Source: Leptospira sp. B5-022
Lineage (GTDB): Bacteria > Spirochaetota > Leptospiria > Leptospirales > Leptospiraceae
Assembly (NCBI RefSeq): GCF_000347035.1
Contig: NZ_ANIJ01000014.1
Span: 124,001-188,000 of the forward strand
Length of the DNA: 64,000 nucleotides
Direction: 5' to 3'
Of this stretch, positions 1-8,629 are shown in pieces. Within the stretch, counting starts at the first letter, position 1, and every line of letters starts with the position of its first letter. Made by a program: the position numbers and the translations under genes. Below the pieces are notes generated by a model, which had not been told where the DNA came from, did not search any database, and saw only the letters and a program-made list of their open reading frames with translations.

Positions 1-1146
1 GCCTTTCGCCCATTTTTTTTAGCGAGTTCCTTTCACGCATTATTTGCAGTTCTGATCTGGATCTTGATCCTGTTTTCTATCCTTCCTTCTCCATTTCTGA
101 CGGGAGGAATTCAGATCCATTCTTACGAGATGGTTTTCGGTTTTGGAAGAGGAGCAATTATAGGATTCCTTTTTACAGCAGGTCAGAATTGGACCAAAAA
201 AGTCCTGGCTAAAGAAGGCTACTTAGCTCTTTTATTCGGACTTTGGTTCTTAGGCAGATTCGGATTTTTATCCAGCCCGTATCTTTCCTATCTTGCGCTT
301 ACCGCTGATCTTTATTGTGACCTACTGGTCCTTTTTTATCTTACTCCACCTTTGTTCGCCAAAGGGCAGGAACATAATCGTGTAGTTGTGATCACTTACT
401 TCCTTCTTTTCTTACTTCATATACTGACAGCGTTTTCATTTTTGAATATTTTACCGGAAGAATGGAGTTTGCATTTCATCCATCTTTCACTTTTTGTAAT
501 ACTTCAATTTGTGATATTGATCGGAGGAAGGATCATGCCTTTTTTCTCCTCCGCCGCTATTCCGGGCGCGAATCCTAAAAGATTTCTAAAATTAGAAAGT
601 TTCATAAGATACGGAGGATTTCTATTTTTAATGTTAGAAACTGCCGCTTATTGGATTTCAGAGATCGTTCCATTTGCAGGATTATTTTGTTTGGCTTTCG
701 GAATGTTGAATTATTCACGTTGGCTTTTCTGGAAACCTTGGAAATCCAAAAAGGTGCCTATCCTTTGGATCTTACATTTCGGTTATTTCTGGTTATGCTC
801 CGGATTTGTAGCTTATGGACTTTCACATTTGGGATTTTTTCCCACTTCTTCTGCCTTTCATATCTTCACCTTAGGAGGAATAGGAGTTTTCATATACGGT
901 ATGATCACAAGAGTTTCCCTAGGCCATACCGGCAGACCGATCAAAGCTTCGAAATCCATAGTTTTAGGTTATATATTGATCAATTTAGCGGTGATCTCCA
1001 GGGTATTTCTTCCTTTAATGAATAAGTATAGAGAAGCCTACCTGTTTTCGGCAATATTATGGATCGCCGCATTCTTGATCTTTGTCATGAAATATTCTAA
1101 AATTCTAATAGACCCTAGGGCGGATATGGCCGGCAATAGAAAATAA
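1..1146 (+). CDS. nnrS: NnrS family haem/copper membrane protein (5' end outside window)
   Basis: The reading frame is already open at base 1 (reads AFRPFFLASS...), so the start lies outside the window and at least 381 codons are present. The sequence matches NnrS: a PFFL segment in the first helix, then a conserved HSYEMVFGF...GFLFTAGQNWT stretch, and about ten hydrophobic helices. NnrS is a polytopic inner-membrane haem- and copper-containing protein linked to tolerance of nitric oxide and usually controlled by NO-responsive Crp/Fnr regulators. Its place beside the nos genes fits that role. The stop codon lies 5 bases before the next start, so the two genes are probably co-transcribed. Confidence 0.88.
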   Translation, partial: AFRPFFLASSFHALFAVLIWILILFSILPSPFLTGGIQIHSYEMVFGFGRGAIIGFLFTAGQNWTKKVLAKEGYLALLFGLWFLGRFGFLSSPYLSYLALTADLYCDLLVLFYLTPPLFAKGQEHNRVVVITYFLLFLLHILTAFSFLNILPEEWSLHFIHLSLFVILQFVILIGGRIMPFFSSAAIPGANPKRFLKLESFIRYGGFLFLMLETAAYWISEIVPFAGLFCLAFGMLNYSRWLFWKPWKSKKVPILWILHFGYFWLCSGFVAYGLSHLGFFPTSSAFHIFTLGGIGVFIYGMITRVSLGHTGRPIKASKSIVLGYILINLAVISRVFLPLMNKYREAYLFSAILWIAAFLIFVMKYSKILIDPRADMAGNRK

Positions 1147-1151
1147 GGTCT

Positions 1152-2120
1152 ATGCAGGTCTATTTCACTGAGATTTTCCGCTCACTTCTGAGTCCGATCC
1201 GGATCATATTTCTTCCTGCGGTAAAAATATATTGGTTCTATATTTTCAGTTCGATCTTGATCACATTTTTGTTGATCGTCTGGAGAGCATGGAAAGAAAA
1301 AGGATTTAGACCCAAGGAATATCTACGCGAAAATTTATCCGGAAAGATCTGGTTACATAAATCCGCTCTGGTCGATTATAAATATTATTTCGTAAATACT
1401 TTCTTATTCGCGCTACTCTTCAGTTATTTCGTTATCTCAGGTGCAACAGTATCCGCTTTCGTAAACGGCGCTTTATCTAAGGTTTTCGGAGACATCAAAA
1501 ACCCACTTTCTCCGGGAACCTTCTTCATCTTTCTATATTCCATCTTATTTTGGTTGGCGAACGATTTCGGAAGATTTTTTGCTCATTGGCTGCTCCACAA
1601 GACCTTCCTTTGGGAATTCCACAAATTACATCACTCCGCTAAAGTATTAAATCCGCTTACGGTATATAGAGTACATCCTGTGGAGGCGATCTTAGTGAAC
1701 TCATTAGGCGCTCTTTGCTCCGGCATCGTTACCGGGATCGCCATATTTCTTTTTCCGAATGGGATCAATATGTTGTCCTTCTTAGGAGTGAACTTAGGGA
1801 TTTTTGTATTCAATCTATACGCTAATTTAAGACATTCTCATATAGGTCTTAGATTTCCCGGATGGTTGAGTCGGATACTTTTGAGTCCCGCTCAACATCA
1901 GATCCATCATAGCACTAACGTTTATCTTCAGAATAAGAACATAGGCGTATCTTTCGCATTTTGGGATATTCTTTTCGGAAGCCTTTATATTCCAAAAGAA
2001 GGAGAAGCGGAACGTACGGTTTTCGGTTTAGAGGAAGAAGATCCGAACTTTCGTAATTTGTTTCAGATCTATTTTTTACCTTTCGGGAAAATATTAGACA
2101 AACTCAAATCCAGATCTTGA
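1152..2120 (+). CDS. Sterol desaturase / fatty acid hydroxylase superfamily membrane protein
   Basis: A 322-residue membrane protein with the histidine clusters of the di-iron FA_hydroxylase family (PF04116): HWLLH (HxxxH) followed closely by HKLHHS (HxxHH) in the middle, and a distal HQIHHS box. Three or four hydrophobic segments precede and separate them. Members use O2 and a di-iron centre to hydroxylate or desaturate lipids; the substrate cannot be read from sequence. It follows nnrS after 5 bases and is likely in the same transcript. An O2-using enzyme beside NO and N2O genes is unexplained; the link may be only positional. Confidence 0.85.
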   Translation: MQVYFTEIFRSLLSPIRIIFLPAVKIYWFYIFSSILITFLLIVWRAWKEKGFRPKEYLRENLSGKIWLHKSALVDYKYYFVNTFLFALLFSYFVISGATVSAFVNGALSKVFGDIKNPLSPGTFFIFLYSILFWLANDFGRFFAHWLLHKTFLWEFHKLHHSAKVLNPLTVYRVHPVEAILVNSLGALCSGIVTGIAIFLFPNGINMLSFLGVNLGIFVFNLYANLRHSHIGLRFPGWLSRILLSPAQHQIHHSTNVYLQNKNIGVSFAFWDILFGSLYIPKEGEAERTVFGLEEEDPNFRNLFQIYFLPFGKILDKLKSRS

Positions 2121-2160
2121 GATAAATCAAAACCATAAAAAGGGTTTTCAGTCATCCGGA

Positions 2161-2203
2161 TTGATCGTAATCAATGCAATGTACGATCACCGGAGGCTAA
2201 ACT
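2161..2203 (+). promoter_or_regulatory. Crp/Fnr-type operator and class II promoter for 2226 gene
   Basis: TTGATCGTAATCAA at 2161-2174 is a perfect match to the FNR/DNR consensus TTGAT-N4-ATCAA. A weak -10 element TAAACT lies at 2198-2203, which would place the transcript start near 2210, about 42 bases from the operator centre. This is the class II activator geometry. The next start codon is at 2226. The likely regulator is the Crp/Fnr protein encoded at 11226. Confidence 0.7.
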
Positions 2204-2225
2204 TAATTCGTTAGAGTCTTTCGAG

Positions 2226-2678
2226 ATGAAAACGATTACTGCTTGGTTTTTAACTCTGATCTTTTTTCCGCGCCTGCTTGTTCCTGCAGAAGGCAGCGTA
2301 TTTGAAAAATTATTCTTAGGAAATTCCATCTGTCTCTGTAATCATAATTCCAACAAAGAAACTCATCCAAACAGGGAAGATGATTTTTTCCGAACCAAGA
2401 CAGACTTAGCTAAATCTTCCGGCTCTGAAAAACAAGATCGTCCTAATTGTCACTCGAGTTCGGAAACAGTTGTTCATGAATGTGCATGCAAAAAGGAGAA
2501 TGGCAATAGGATCTTCTCTCAAATCAGGATCTTTTCCTATTATGTAATCACCCCTCGTATCTATATCGTTCCTACTCCCGGAAATACTTTTAAAATAAAA
2601 GATCTATATTCCGGAGAATTATCCGAAGCTCATACTCAAAAGATTAAACGCCCGCCTAAACTTCTTTCCATAGCTTGA
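2226..2678 (+). CDS. Small secreted Cys/His-rich protein, unknown function
   Basis: A 150-residue protein of no family I recognise. It begins with a signal-peptide-like segment (residues 1-22, ending near VPAEG). The central part is rich in possible metal ligands: a CLCNHN cluster near residue 36, then a Cys-His pair, and an HECACKKE cluster near residue 83. The C-terminal third is basic and Pro-rich. It is the first gene after an Fnr-type operator and precedes a Met-containing lipoprotein and a Met/His-rich barrel. A role in periplasmic metal (copper) handling is inferred from composition and context only. Confidence 0.6.
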   Translation: MKTITAWFLTLIFFPRLLVPAEGSVFEKLFLGNSICLCNHNSNKETHPNREDDFFRTKTDLAKSSGSEKQDRPNCHSSSETVVHECACKKENGNRIFSQIRIFSYYVITPRIYIVPTPGNTFKIKDLYSGELSEAHTQKIKRPPKLLSIA

Positions 2679-2756
2679 CGTCTTCGCCTCTCTAAACCGC
2701 CCAGGCTGTTTCAGGGGGATATTAAGTATATATTTCTAATATAAAGGAAAGTAAAT

Positions 2757-3539
2757 ATGTTATCTCGTTATATTTCTATAACCGCGATCCTACTCGCATT
2801 CTTCTGTTTTGACTGTTCCCAGTTGGGTTCCTTATCGAACGGAACTTCTTCCGAGCAACAATTGATGCAGACTCTTGTTTTAGGAGTGGCTGCCAAGGAA
2901 GGTTGCTCCATCCAAAATTTAACTCCAATTTCGAATACTCTCTCTTATGTGCATCCCACACGCACAAGATATGAGATCCAAAATTGTACTCCTAACAATT
3001 TAGAAGGACTTGGCTTTACCGGTAATACTTCTCACTTAGAGAAGGGACTGAGCGGTCATTCTTCCGATTCAGTATTTTCCAGTTCAGGTAATGTTGTTCT
3101 TCCTAGTTCAAATGGTGGAACAAATATAGAAATTTCCTTTTCACTAGAATCCGGCGGAAGTCTGACTGCATATGTATACGGCTCCGGGTCTCCGATTTCA
3201 GGCCCTGCATTTCGACTAACGGATTCAGGTAAGGAACAATTTTATTCGGATATGTCCGGAAACTTTGAAACTGTAAGCAAGGGAACCTCTGCCTTGACCC
3301 CAGATACGAATTATGTGTATTGTATCGATTTTCAATATGCGAGTTCAGAACAATGGATCAATGCCTGGCCTAAAGCCTGCTCAGAGGTAAGCCAATCGGA
3401 ACGGAGCTCCATGATGATGTTCCCTATCATGCAGATGATGGATATTCCTGTCTATTCCGGAAATCGGATCGGCTTCATACTGAATGGAGCAAAACTAACG
3501 TCTTTTACGATCGGTTCGATTTTGTCCCAAGTCGATTGA
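2757..3539 (+). CDS. Putative lipoprotein, unknown function, Met-rich C-terminal patch
   Basis: A 260-residue protein with a lipoprotein leader (hydrophobic residues 7-18, lipobox FDC-S giving Cys20) and a good ribosome site (AAAGGAAAG) 6 bases before ATG. The mature part is Ser/Gly-rich and probably beta-structured. A SMMMFPIMQMMDIP patch near residue 222 could bind Cu(I). I recognise no family. It lies between the Cys/His-rich small protein and the Met/His-rich barrel gene and ends in a strong terminator, so it is probably the last gene of the transcript starting near 2210. Confidence 0.65.
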   Translation: MLSRYISITAILLAFFCFDCSQLGSLSNGTSSEQQLMQTLVLGVAAKEGCSIQNLTPISNTLSYVHPTRTRYEIQNCTPNNLEGLGFTGNTSHLEKGLSGHSSDSVFSSSGNVVLPSSNGGTNIEISFSLESGGSLTAYVYGSGSPISGPAFRLTDSGKEQFYSDMSGNFETVSKGTSALTPDTNYVYCIDFQYASSEQWINAWPKACSEVSQSERSSMMMFPIMQMMDIPVYSGNRIGFILNGAKLTSFTIGSILSQVD

Positions 3540-3551
3540 TCGTTTCCACTG

Positions 3552-3578
3552 GGGCCGCTAAGCGGCCCTCTTTTTTTT
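3552..3578 (+). terminator. Rho-independent terminator after the 2757 lipoprotein gene
   Basis: Perfect 7-bp GC stem GGGCCGC / GCGGCCC (3552-3558 with 3562-3568), loop TAA, followed by TC and eight T. It separates the lipoprotein gene from the barrel gene at 3601, which therefore needs its own start or read-through. Confidence 0.92.
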
Positions 3579-3600
3579 ATCCGGATACTCGGAGGTAATC

Positions 3601-4758
3601 ATGAAGTATCGCGTTTATATAACAGTTCTTCTAATTATATTTTCATTTCATAATATTCTTTCGGATGAGATCGATATGCAAAAAGCGGCAGAAGGAATAG
3701 ATCCTCACGCGCAGCATCGCAAAGAATCCAAAGAACAAAGTCACCATCATGAATTTAGAGCGGATCAGGTCTCCCCCGCAGGCCTAATGTTCCCTCATGT
3801 GCATAAAAAGGGTTCCTGGGTTTTAGATTTTCGTTATATGGGAATGCAGATGTCAGGCCTTTTAAACGGAAACAAGTCCATGGGAACTTATGAAACCCTT
3901 TGGTTCCCTCAATTTGATCCAAGCGTTTCTATGCCGACGGGAAGTTTACTAACGGGAGGTCCAAGTATTCCCCAAACTTCTGCGAACGGATATAGATATA
4001 TGTCAGTTCCCAAATCCATGTTAATGGAATCTTATATGACAAGCGCAATGTATGGGATCTCGGACGACACGATGATCATGTTCATGGTTCCTGTCGTAAA
4101 AAACCAAATGCTGATGGAGACTAGTAACTTCGATTCTTCCGCAATGAAGTCCGGGGGAGTTGGGGACATTACTTTATCTGCGGCTCATCGTTTTCTAAAA
4201 CGGAATGACCATGAATTTTTTCTGAATTTCGGGATCTCACTTCCTACAGGCTCGATCGATGAACGGGACTGGATGCCGATGATGGGAAACCAAAAAGTCC
4301 CTTATAATATGCAACCCGGAACTGGAACGATCAATTATTTACCTGGGATCGCATATTCGGGAAAATCGAATCGTTTCTCTTGGGGATTAGGAGCAAATGC
4401 AAATTTGCGTAGTTCCAAAAATCAGAACCAATACCGTTTTGGAAATATATACGAACTGAATTCTTGGATCGCTTACTCCTTATTTTCTTGGGCAAGCGTT
4501 TCTATTCGAGTCCAAGCACTTTATTGGGATAATATCAAAGGACAAGACGGTTCATTAGATCCGAAGATGGATCCTCAAAACGATCCTAATCGACAAGGAG
4601 GAAATCGCACAGACGCGTTAGTCGGTATGAATTTTCTTATGGAAGAAGGAATTCGATTCGGTTTCGAAGCAGGAAAACCCTTTCACCAGCATCTGAACGG
4701 GCCTCAACTTGCTATGCAGACCATCTTCAACGTATTTGTTCGTTATGAACTAAATTAA
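3601..4758 (+). CDS. Met/His-rich outer-membrane beta-barrel protein, possible copper link
   Basis: A 385-residue protein with an N-terminal signal peptide (about residues 1-21) and a His-rich linker (HAQH...HHHEF, residues 35-50). The body has alternating short aromatic strands typical of a beta barrel and ends in an aromatic-containing strand (VFVRYELN). Met is very frequent (GMQMSG, MSVPKSMLMESYM, MIMFMVPV, DWMPMM). It resembles the family of secreted barrel 'transporters' related to the MetA-pathway/phenol-degradation domain (PF13557) that often lie beside copper genes; this assignment is from memory of the family pattern. GGAGG precedes the ATG by 5 bases. It may help bring copper to NosZ assembly. 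Confidence 0.65.
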   Translation: MKYRVYITVLLIIFSFHNILSDEIDMQKAAEGIDPHAQHRKESKEQSHHHEFRADQVSPAGLMFPHVHKKGSWVLDFRYMGMQMSGLLNGNKSMGTYETLWFPQFDPSVSMPTGSLLTGGPSIPQTSANGYRYMSVPKSMLMESYMTSAMYGISDDTMIMFMVPVVKNQMLMETSNFDSSAMKSGGVGDITLSAAHRFLKRNDHEFFLNFGISLPTGSIDERDWMPMMGNQKVPYNMQPGTGTINYLPGIAYSGKSNRFSWGLGANANLRSSKNQNQYRFGNIYELNSWIAYSLFSWASVSIRVQALYWDNIKGQDGSLDPKMDPQNDPNRQGGNRTDALVGMNFLMEEGIRFGFEAGKPFHQHLNGPQLAMQTIFNVFVRYELN

Positions 4759-4769
4759 TACTTAGTGTA

Positions 4770-4803
4770 GAAGGCCCCAGATCTATTCCGATTGAGGGCC
4801 TTC
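4770..4803. terminator. Bidirectional terminator between barrel gene and nosY
   Basis: Perfect 8-bp stem GAAGGCCC (4770-4777) / GGGCCTTC (4796-4803) with an 18-base loop, T-rich on the plus-strand 3' side. It sits between convergent genes and can serve both the barrel gene and the nos operon. Confidence 0.8.
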
Positions 4804-4813
4804 TTTCTTGTTC

Positions 4814-5599
4814 CTAAAAATTCCGAACTAAAAACCTTTTATAAGAAATGCTGAGAGGCATCACAACCCAAAAGGCTAAAAACAAAATAGACAAAACAAT
4901 AACGAGCGAAGTACCCAAACTCCTAATAAGAAACGCGCCGGAAAATCCAAGCAATACGGAAGCCTTTGTCTGAAGGATGATCAAGATCCTTACCAGATCG
5001 ACCGGGTTAAACAAAATGACGAGTAACGCAGGAATCTCTACCGGATAATCTCCTAAGTAAATACTCAACATAAAGACGAAAGAATCAAAAAGTAAAAAGA
5101 AATAGAGCCATACGAGTAAGGCTCCGGAAACGATCAATTCTCCTTTTTTAAAAAAGGAAGCCAATAAAAAACCTAAAGAAACAAAAACTAAGATCAATAT
5201 ACTTCCGAATAGGATCAATTCCATGAACAAGATCGCAAATTTTGGATCGCTGAAAAAAAGAGGAACTCCTGGAATTCCGAGTCCTACCAGAAAACTTAAA
5301 AACAGAGATAAACTGACCCCGCAATATTTTCCAAAGAAGTATCGGGATCTGGTCAATGATTTGGAAAGAAGCACTTCTGCAAAAGGAAGTGAATCGTTGA
5401 ATGTCAATCCAGCAAATGTAATGGAAAATAAAGGAACTATAAATAAGACCAAATTCATTTGGCTTACGACAAGTCTTCCCCCGCTTTCGTCCCCGAAATA
5501 GTTGAGCGCTCCTGCTGCAACTGCAAGAAAGCCTGCAAAAACAAACATCCATTTGCTTCGGATATTTTCCCTTAATTCGAATAGGATCAGTTCGTTCAT
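4814..5599 (-). CDS. nosY: NosY, ABC transporter permease for NosZ maturation
   Basis: A 261-residue protein with six hydrophobic segments, the usual size and topology of NosY. NosY is the membrane part of the NosDFY ABC complex that delivers sulfur and copper for the CuZ centre of nitrous oxide reductase. I chose the ATG at 5599 because it overlaps the nosF stop in an ATGA coupling and has AGAAAG just upstream; a longer frame from 5626 would overlap nosF by 31 bases. It is the last gene of the leftward nos operon. ABC-2-type permeases are diverse, so the name rests mainly on context. Confidence 0.85.
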   Translation of the reverse strand: MNELILFELRENIRSKWMFVFAGFLAVAAGALNYFGDESGGRLVVSQMNLVLFIVPLFSITFAGLTFNDSLPFAEVLLSKSLTRSRYFFGKYCGVSLSLFLSFLVGLGIPGVPLFFSDPKFAILFMELILFGSILILVFVSLGFLLASFFKKGELIVSGALLVWLYFFLLFDSFVFMLSIYLGDYPVEIPALLVILFNPVDLVRILIILQTKASVLLGFSGAFLIRSLGTSLVIVLSILFLAFWVVMPLSISYKRFLVRNF

Positions 5600-6306
5600 T
5601 TTCTTTCTAAGTACTCTGTATTCCAAAATTCCATCAATGTATTCTGAAGATTCCCTCGATCTTTACTCTTTACGAAATTTTCCGGAGAATCATCGATCAA
5701 TAAAGAACCTTCCGACATAAGTAAAAAACGATCCGCGATCTCTTCTACTTCGGTCAGGATATGAGTGGAAAAAACGAGTAAGGCTCCCTCTTTCTTTTTC
5801 CGAAGTAATATTTCTTTTAAAAGATTCGAGATATAAGGATCTAAACTCGCAGTAGGTTCATCTACGATATACACAGGCTTTCGAGCCGAAAAACATTGCA
5901 GAATATTCACTTTTTGTTTTGTTCCTCCGGACAAGGAACCAAACTTCACGTTTTCATAATCCTTTAGCCCAAGCAGATCGAATAATTCACGGAATTCTTT
6001 CGGATCGGAAGGCTCCAGTCTTTTCAGAAAGTCCACAAGCTCGGATACCTTTACATTTTTAGGAAATAAAGGAGCTTGGGGCATGTATCCTATCTTGGAA
6101 ATTCCGTATCCTTCTTCTTTTGTTTTAAATTCTATCTTTCCGCGGCTCGGTTTCACTAAACCTACGATACTTTTGAGTACGGAACTTTTTCCGGACCCAT
6201 TCGGACCGATCAAAGATAGAATATTCCCTTTCTCTGCATCGAAGGAGATCCCTTTAACGGCGAGCGATTTCCCGTATTGAACGGTTAAGTCCCTTACCAG
6301 CATCAT
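5596..6306 (-). CDS. nosF: NosF, ABC transporter ATPase for NosZ maturation
   Basis: A 236-residue ABC ATPase. Walker A is GPNGSGKSS near residue 34, the signature is LSGGTKQK near residue 124, Walker B ends VDEPTASLD near residue 148, and a switch His is in the STHIL motif. It overlaps nosD by 4 bases upstream and nosY by 4 bases downstream, so translation is probably coupled. Together with NosD and NosY it forms the ABC complex needed to build the copper-sulfide centre of NosZ. Confidence 0.92.
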   Translation of the reverse strand: MMLVRDLTVQYGKSLAVKGISFDAEKGNILSLIGPNGSGKSSVLKSIVGLVKPSRGKIEFKTKEEGYGISKIGYMPQAPLFPKNVKVSELVDFLKRLEPSDPKEFRELFDLLGLKDYENVKFGSLSGGTKQKVNILQCFSARKPVYIVDEPTASLDPYISNLLKEILLRKKKEGALLVFSTHILTEVEEIADRFLLMSEGSLLIDDSPENFVKSKDRGNLQNTLMEFWNTEYLERK

Positions 6307-7598
6307 ACATGACCTCTCATCATCGGTTTTGGGTCTTCCAGATCGATTGGTGTAACGATCGGGAACGCTTTTTCGATGGCCTGCAAAAAATTCACAATCG
6401 GAGAATTGTATAGAACCATTAGAAAAGGATAAACTACCACCCAGTATCCGAAAAAGTGGACCGGCTTATGAGGAATGTCCCCGAATTTATCGAGATCCAG
6501 ATCATAACCGTCGTAACTATCCCAATAATTCTCTTTAAATGAATTCGTACTATGTTTGGTATTCGTGCTGATATCGAATACATTCTCTTTAAATTCATTT
6601 TTCACAAATTGATTAGATTCACTATTTCCTAATATTCTCACTCCCCATCCGTTATCTTTCAGATCATTATGGGTAAAATAATTACGATTGCATCCGTCTG
6701 CGAAGACCGCCACAGTATTATGTACGAATGAGTTTTTTGTAAGAATACTCTCGGAGATTTCCTTTAACAAAAGTCCGTAAGAACTATCTCCCCAATTATT
6801 CTCAAAACGATTATTTTCGATGAGTATATTTTTACTGTACATTACGGCAACCCCAGCGGAGTTGCTCTCAAATCTATTCCCTCTAAAATCGTTATCCGAA
6901 GAAAACATAAAATGCATTCCGTAACGGATATTATCGTGAGAAAAATTTTCCTCTATCTTGAGATTACTCGAAAATTCCAGATAGATCCCGTCCCTATGCT
7001 TTTTCAATTCGTTCCTTTCGATCTGTATTCCTTTAGAAGACCAAAGATGGATCCCATTCCCGCCTGAAACTTCATTTACAGCATTTCCAGAAGAAGTATT
7101 TCCTCGAATATTACAATCCTCCACTTCCGCCAAATAGATCGCGTATGCGTTATCTTCGAAGACGTTATTCTCGATCGCACAGTATTTTACTTTTTCTGCA
7201 TGTATTCCCGCATATTCCGAGGTATCGGAAACTCCGCCCCCAATAATACTCAATCCTCGGATCTCTACCTTATTGGATCGAATATCAAGCACATGTTTTT
7301 CTTTCAGTCCATCCAAAACAGCGCCGGCAGAACCTTCTAAAATTAAAGGTTTTGAGATTGATATCATACCCTCTCGATAGATCCCTTTTCCGATCCGGAT
7401 CGTATCTCCCGGATTTGCAGACTCGATCGCAGTCTGTATAGAAGTGAAGTTACACTTCTCCTTACATACTTCTAGTCCTTTGGAAAAAATATCAGAAGGA
7501 GCAAAACATAAAAAGAAGAAGGCGAACATCGCAATAAGTCGCGAGAATCCGAGATTGATCCGAAAATTTATACGATCCAAATCAATAATCTTTTTCAT
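6303..7598 (-). CDS. nosD: NosD, periplasmic parallel beta-helix maturation protein
   Basis: A 431-residue secreted protein. After a signal peptide (hydrophobic core about residues 18-33) it shows repeated N/G-rich turns of a right-handed parallel beta-helix (IRGN, IERNEL, IENNRF, FKENVFD), as in the NosD/CASH family. NosD is the periplasmic part of the NosDFY complex that inserts sulfur and copper into NosZ. The C-terminal tail after the helix (from about residue 385) holds a hydrophobic segment. The start overlaps nosL by 17 bases. Confidence 0.92.
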   Translation of the reverse strand: MKKIIDLDRINFRINLGFSRLIAMFAFFFLCFAPSDIFSKGLEVCKEKCNFTSIQTAIESANPGDTIRIGKGIYREGMISISKPLILEGSAGAVLDGLKEKHVLDIRSNKVEIRGLSIIGGGVSDTSEYAGIHAEKVKYCAIENNVFEDNAYAIYLAEVEDCNIRGNTSSGNAVNEVSGGNGIHLWSSKGIQIERNELKKHRDGIYLEFSSNLKIEENFSHDNIRYGMHFMFSSDNDFRGNRFESNSAGVAVMYSKNILIENNRFENNWGDSSYGLLLKEISESILTKNSFVHNTVAVFADGCNRNYFTHNDLKDNGWGVRILGNSESNQFVKNEFKENVFDISTNTKHSTNSFKENYWDSYDGYDLDLDKFGDIPHKPVHFFGYWVVVYPFLMVLYNSPIVNFLQAIEKAFPIVTPIDLEDPKPMMRGHV

Positions 7599-8022
7599 CG
7601 TTACGACTCCAGACAGAGCCCTTATGAGAATTCAGAAAATTTTTGGCTCGATCCATAGAGGAGAATGCCCCAAGACCTTCTCCCATGGGAGAACGTAGTT
7701 CTGAAGAACGGACGAGCACAGCTGCTTTTTCAGATAACATTCGATCCGGATTTTCATAGTCCGCAAACCAAACTGATCCGGAAGAATACCTTTCGGATTT
7801 CTCGAAAGAATGAGAACATTCTATGGAATCGAAATAGTATCTTCTTCCCTTTTCTGTCAATAACTGAGAATGGAAACGTTTATCCACAATCGCCATAGAA
7901 CAATGAGCGCAAAGTTCTCTTCCGAATTCGGGAAGTTTCGGTTCTCTTTTAGAACAGAAAACCGAAACCGATACTACCGATAGTAATAGAATAACCGGAA
8001 AACCGGATCTATTTAGTAACAT
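7582..8022 (-). CDS. nosL: NosL, copper chaperone lipoprotein for NosZ
   Basis: A 146-residue lipoprotein with lipobox SVFC (Cys23). The metal site C-A-H-C-S-M (Cys38, Cys41, Met43) matches the NosL copper-binding motif, and the downstream YFDSIECSHSFEK and GLGAFSS segments match the family. NosL binds Cu(I) at the periplasmic face and hands it to the NosZ maturation complex. It overlaps the upstream membrane protein gene by 14 bases and nosD by 17 bases, so these genes are tightly coupled. Confidence 0.93.
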   Translation of the reverse strand: MLLNRSGFPVILLLSVVSVSVFCSKREPKLPEFGRELCAHCSMAIVDKRFHSQLLTEKGRRYYFDSIECSHSFEKSERYSSGSVWFADYENPDRMLSEKAAVLVRSSELRSPMGEGLGAFSSMDRAKNFLNSHKGSVWSRNDEKDY

Positions 8023-8617
8023 CTATCCTCCTCTTCTCGCTCCATATCACAAAAACAAGGATACCAAGCGAAACAAATAGAATGATCCCTCCCCAAGAAG
8101 GAAAACTACAGGCGGTGATATTCAACATTTCCTTACATCCCAAAAGTGGAGGCTGGTAAGCCATACCAGGGACCACGATCGGAGCGTCCGGATTCAGATT
8201 ATGCCCGTAATTATACTCCCATCTCCAAAAATCGTACATTCCCAGGATTCCTAATATTATAATATTCAGAATTCCTAAAATAACTAGATACACTTTAGGA
8301 TGAAGAAAGGTAACGAACGCGCCGAAGATCAAAAATCCTAAAACATAGGGCATAAACAATAATTCCGGAACGGATTCCGAAACGATCTCATGCATTCCTA
8401 TATAATGGTTTAACAAATTGATATTCTGAAGATCGTAGGGAGAAGATCCTGTGATCTTATCGATCCAGATCCTCATTCCCAAACCCTCCGGATACTGAGG
8501 AGCATCCAAGGAGATATGCCAGATAGGCAAAAAATAAACCGATACAAGCAAAAGACCGACTCCTAAAATTAGGAGCCGGTTCATTTTCGAGATCTTCTTT
8601 AATAGAAGTTCCTGCAT
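8009..8617 (-). CDS. Membrane protein of the nos operon, unknown function
   Basis: A 202-residue protein with four or so hydrophobic segments: near residues 14-33, 84-104, 107-127 and 175-194. Between the first two helices is a periplasmic loop, and before the last a Pro/Cys-containing loop (YQPPLLGCKEML...TACSFPSW). It sits directly between nosZ and nosL with a 12-base gap to nosZ. A membrane gene at this place is common in clade II nos clusters and may be equivalent in role to NosB, but I cannot show homology. It could anchor NosZ or help electron supply. Confidence 0.8.
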   Translation of the reverse strand: MQELLLKKISKMNRLLILGVGLLLVSVYFLPIWHISLDAPQYPEGLGMRIWIDKITGSSPYDLQNINLLNHYIGMHEIVSESVPELLFMPYVLGFLIFGAFVTFLHPKVYLVILGILNIIILGILGMYDFWRWEYNYGHNLNPDAPIVVPGMAYQPPLLGCKEMLNITACSFPSWGGIILFVSLGILVFVIWSEKRRIDVTK

Positions 8618-8629
8618 AAGATCCCTCGT

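Noticed and set aside
1881..1895. TTGAG-N5-CTCAA palindrome resembling an Fnr site
   Set aside because: The spacing between TTGA and TCAA is 7, not 6, and it lies deep inside the desaturase coding region with no promoter-like sequence nearby.
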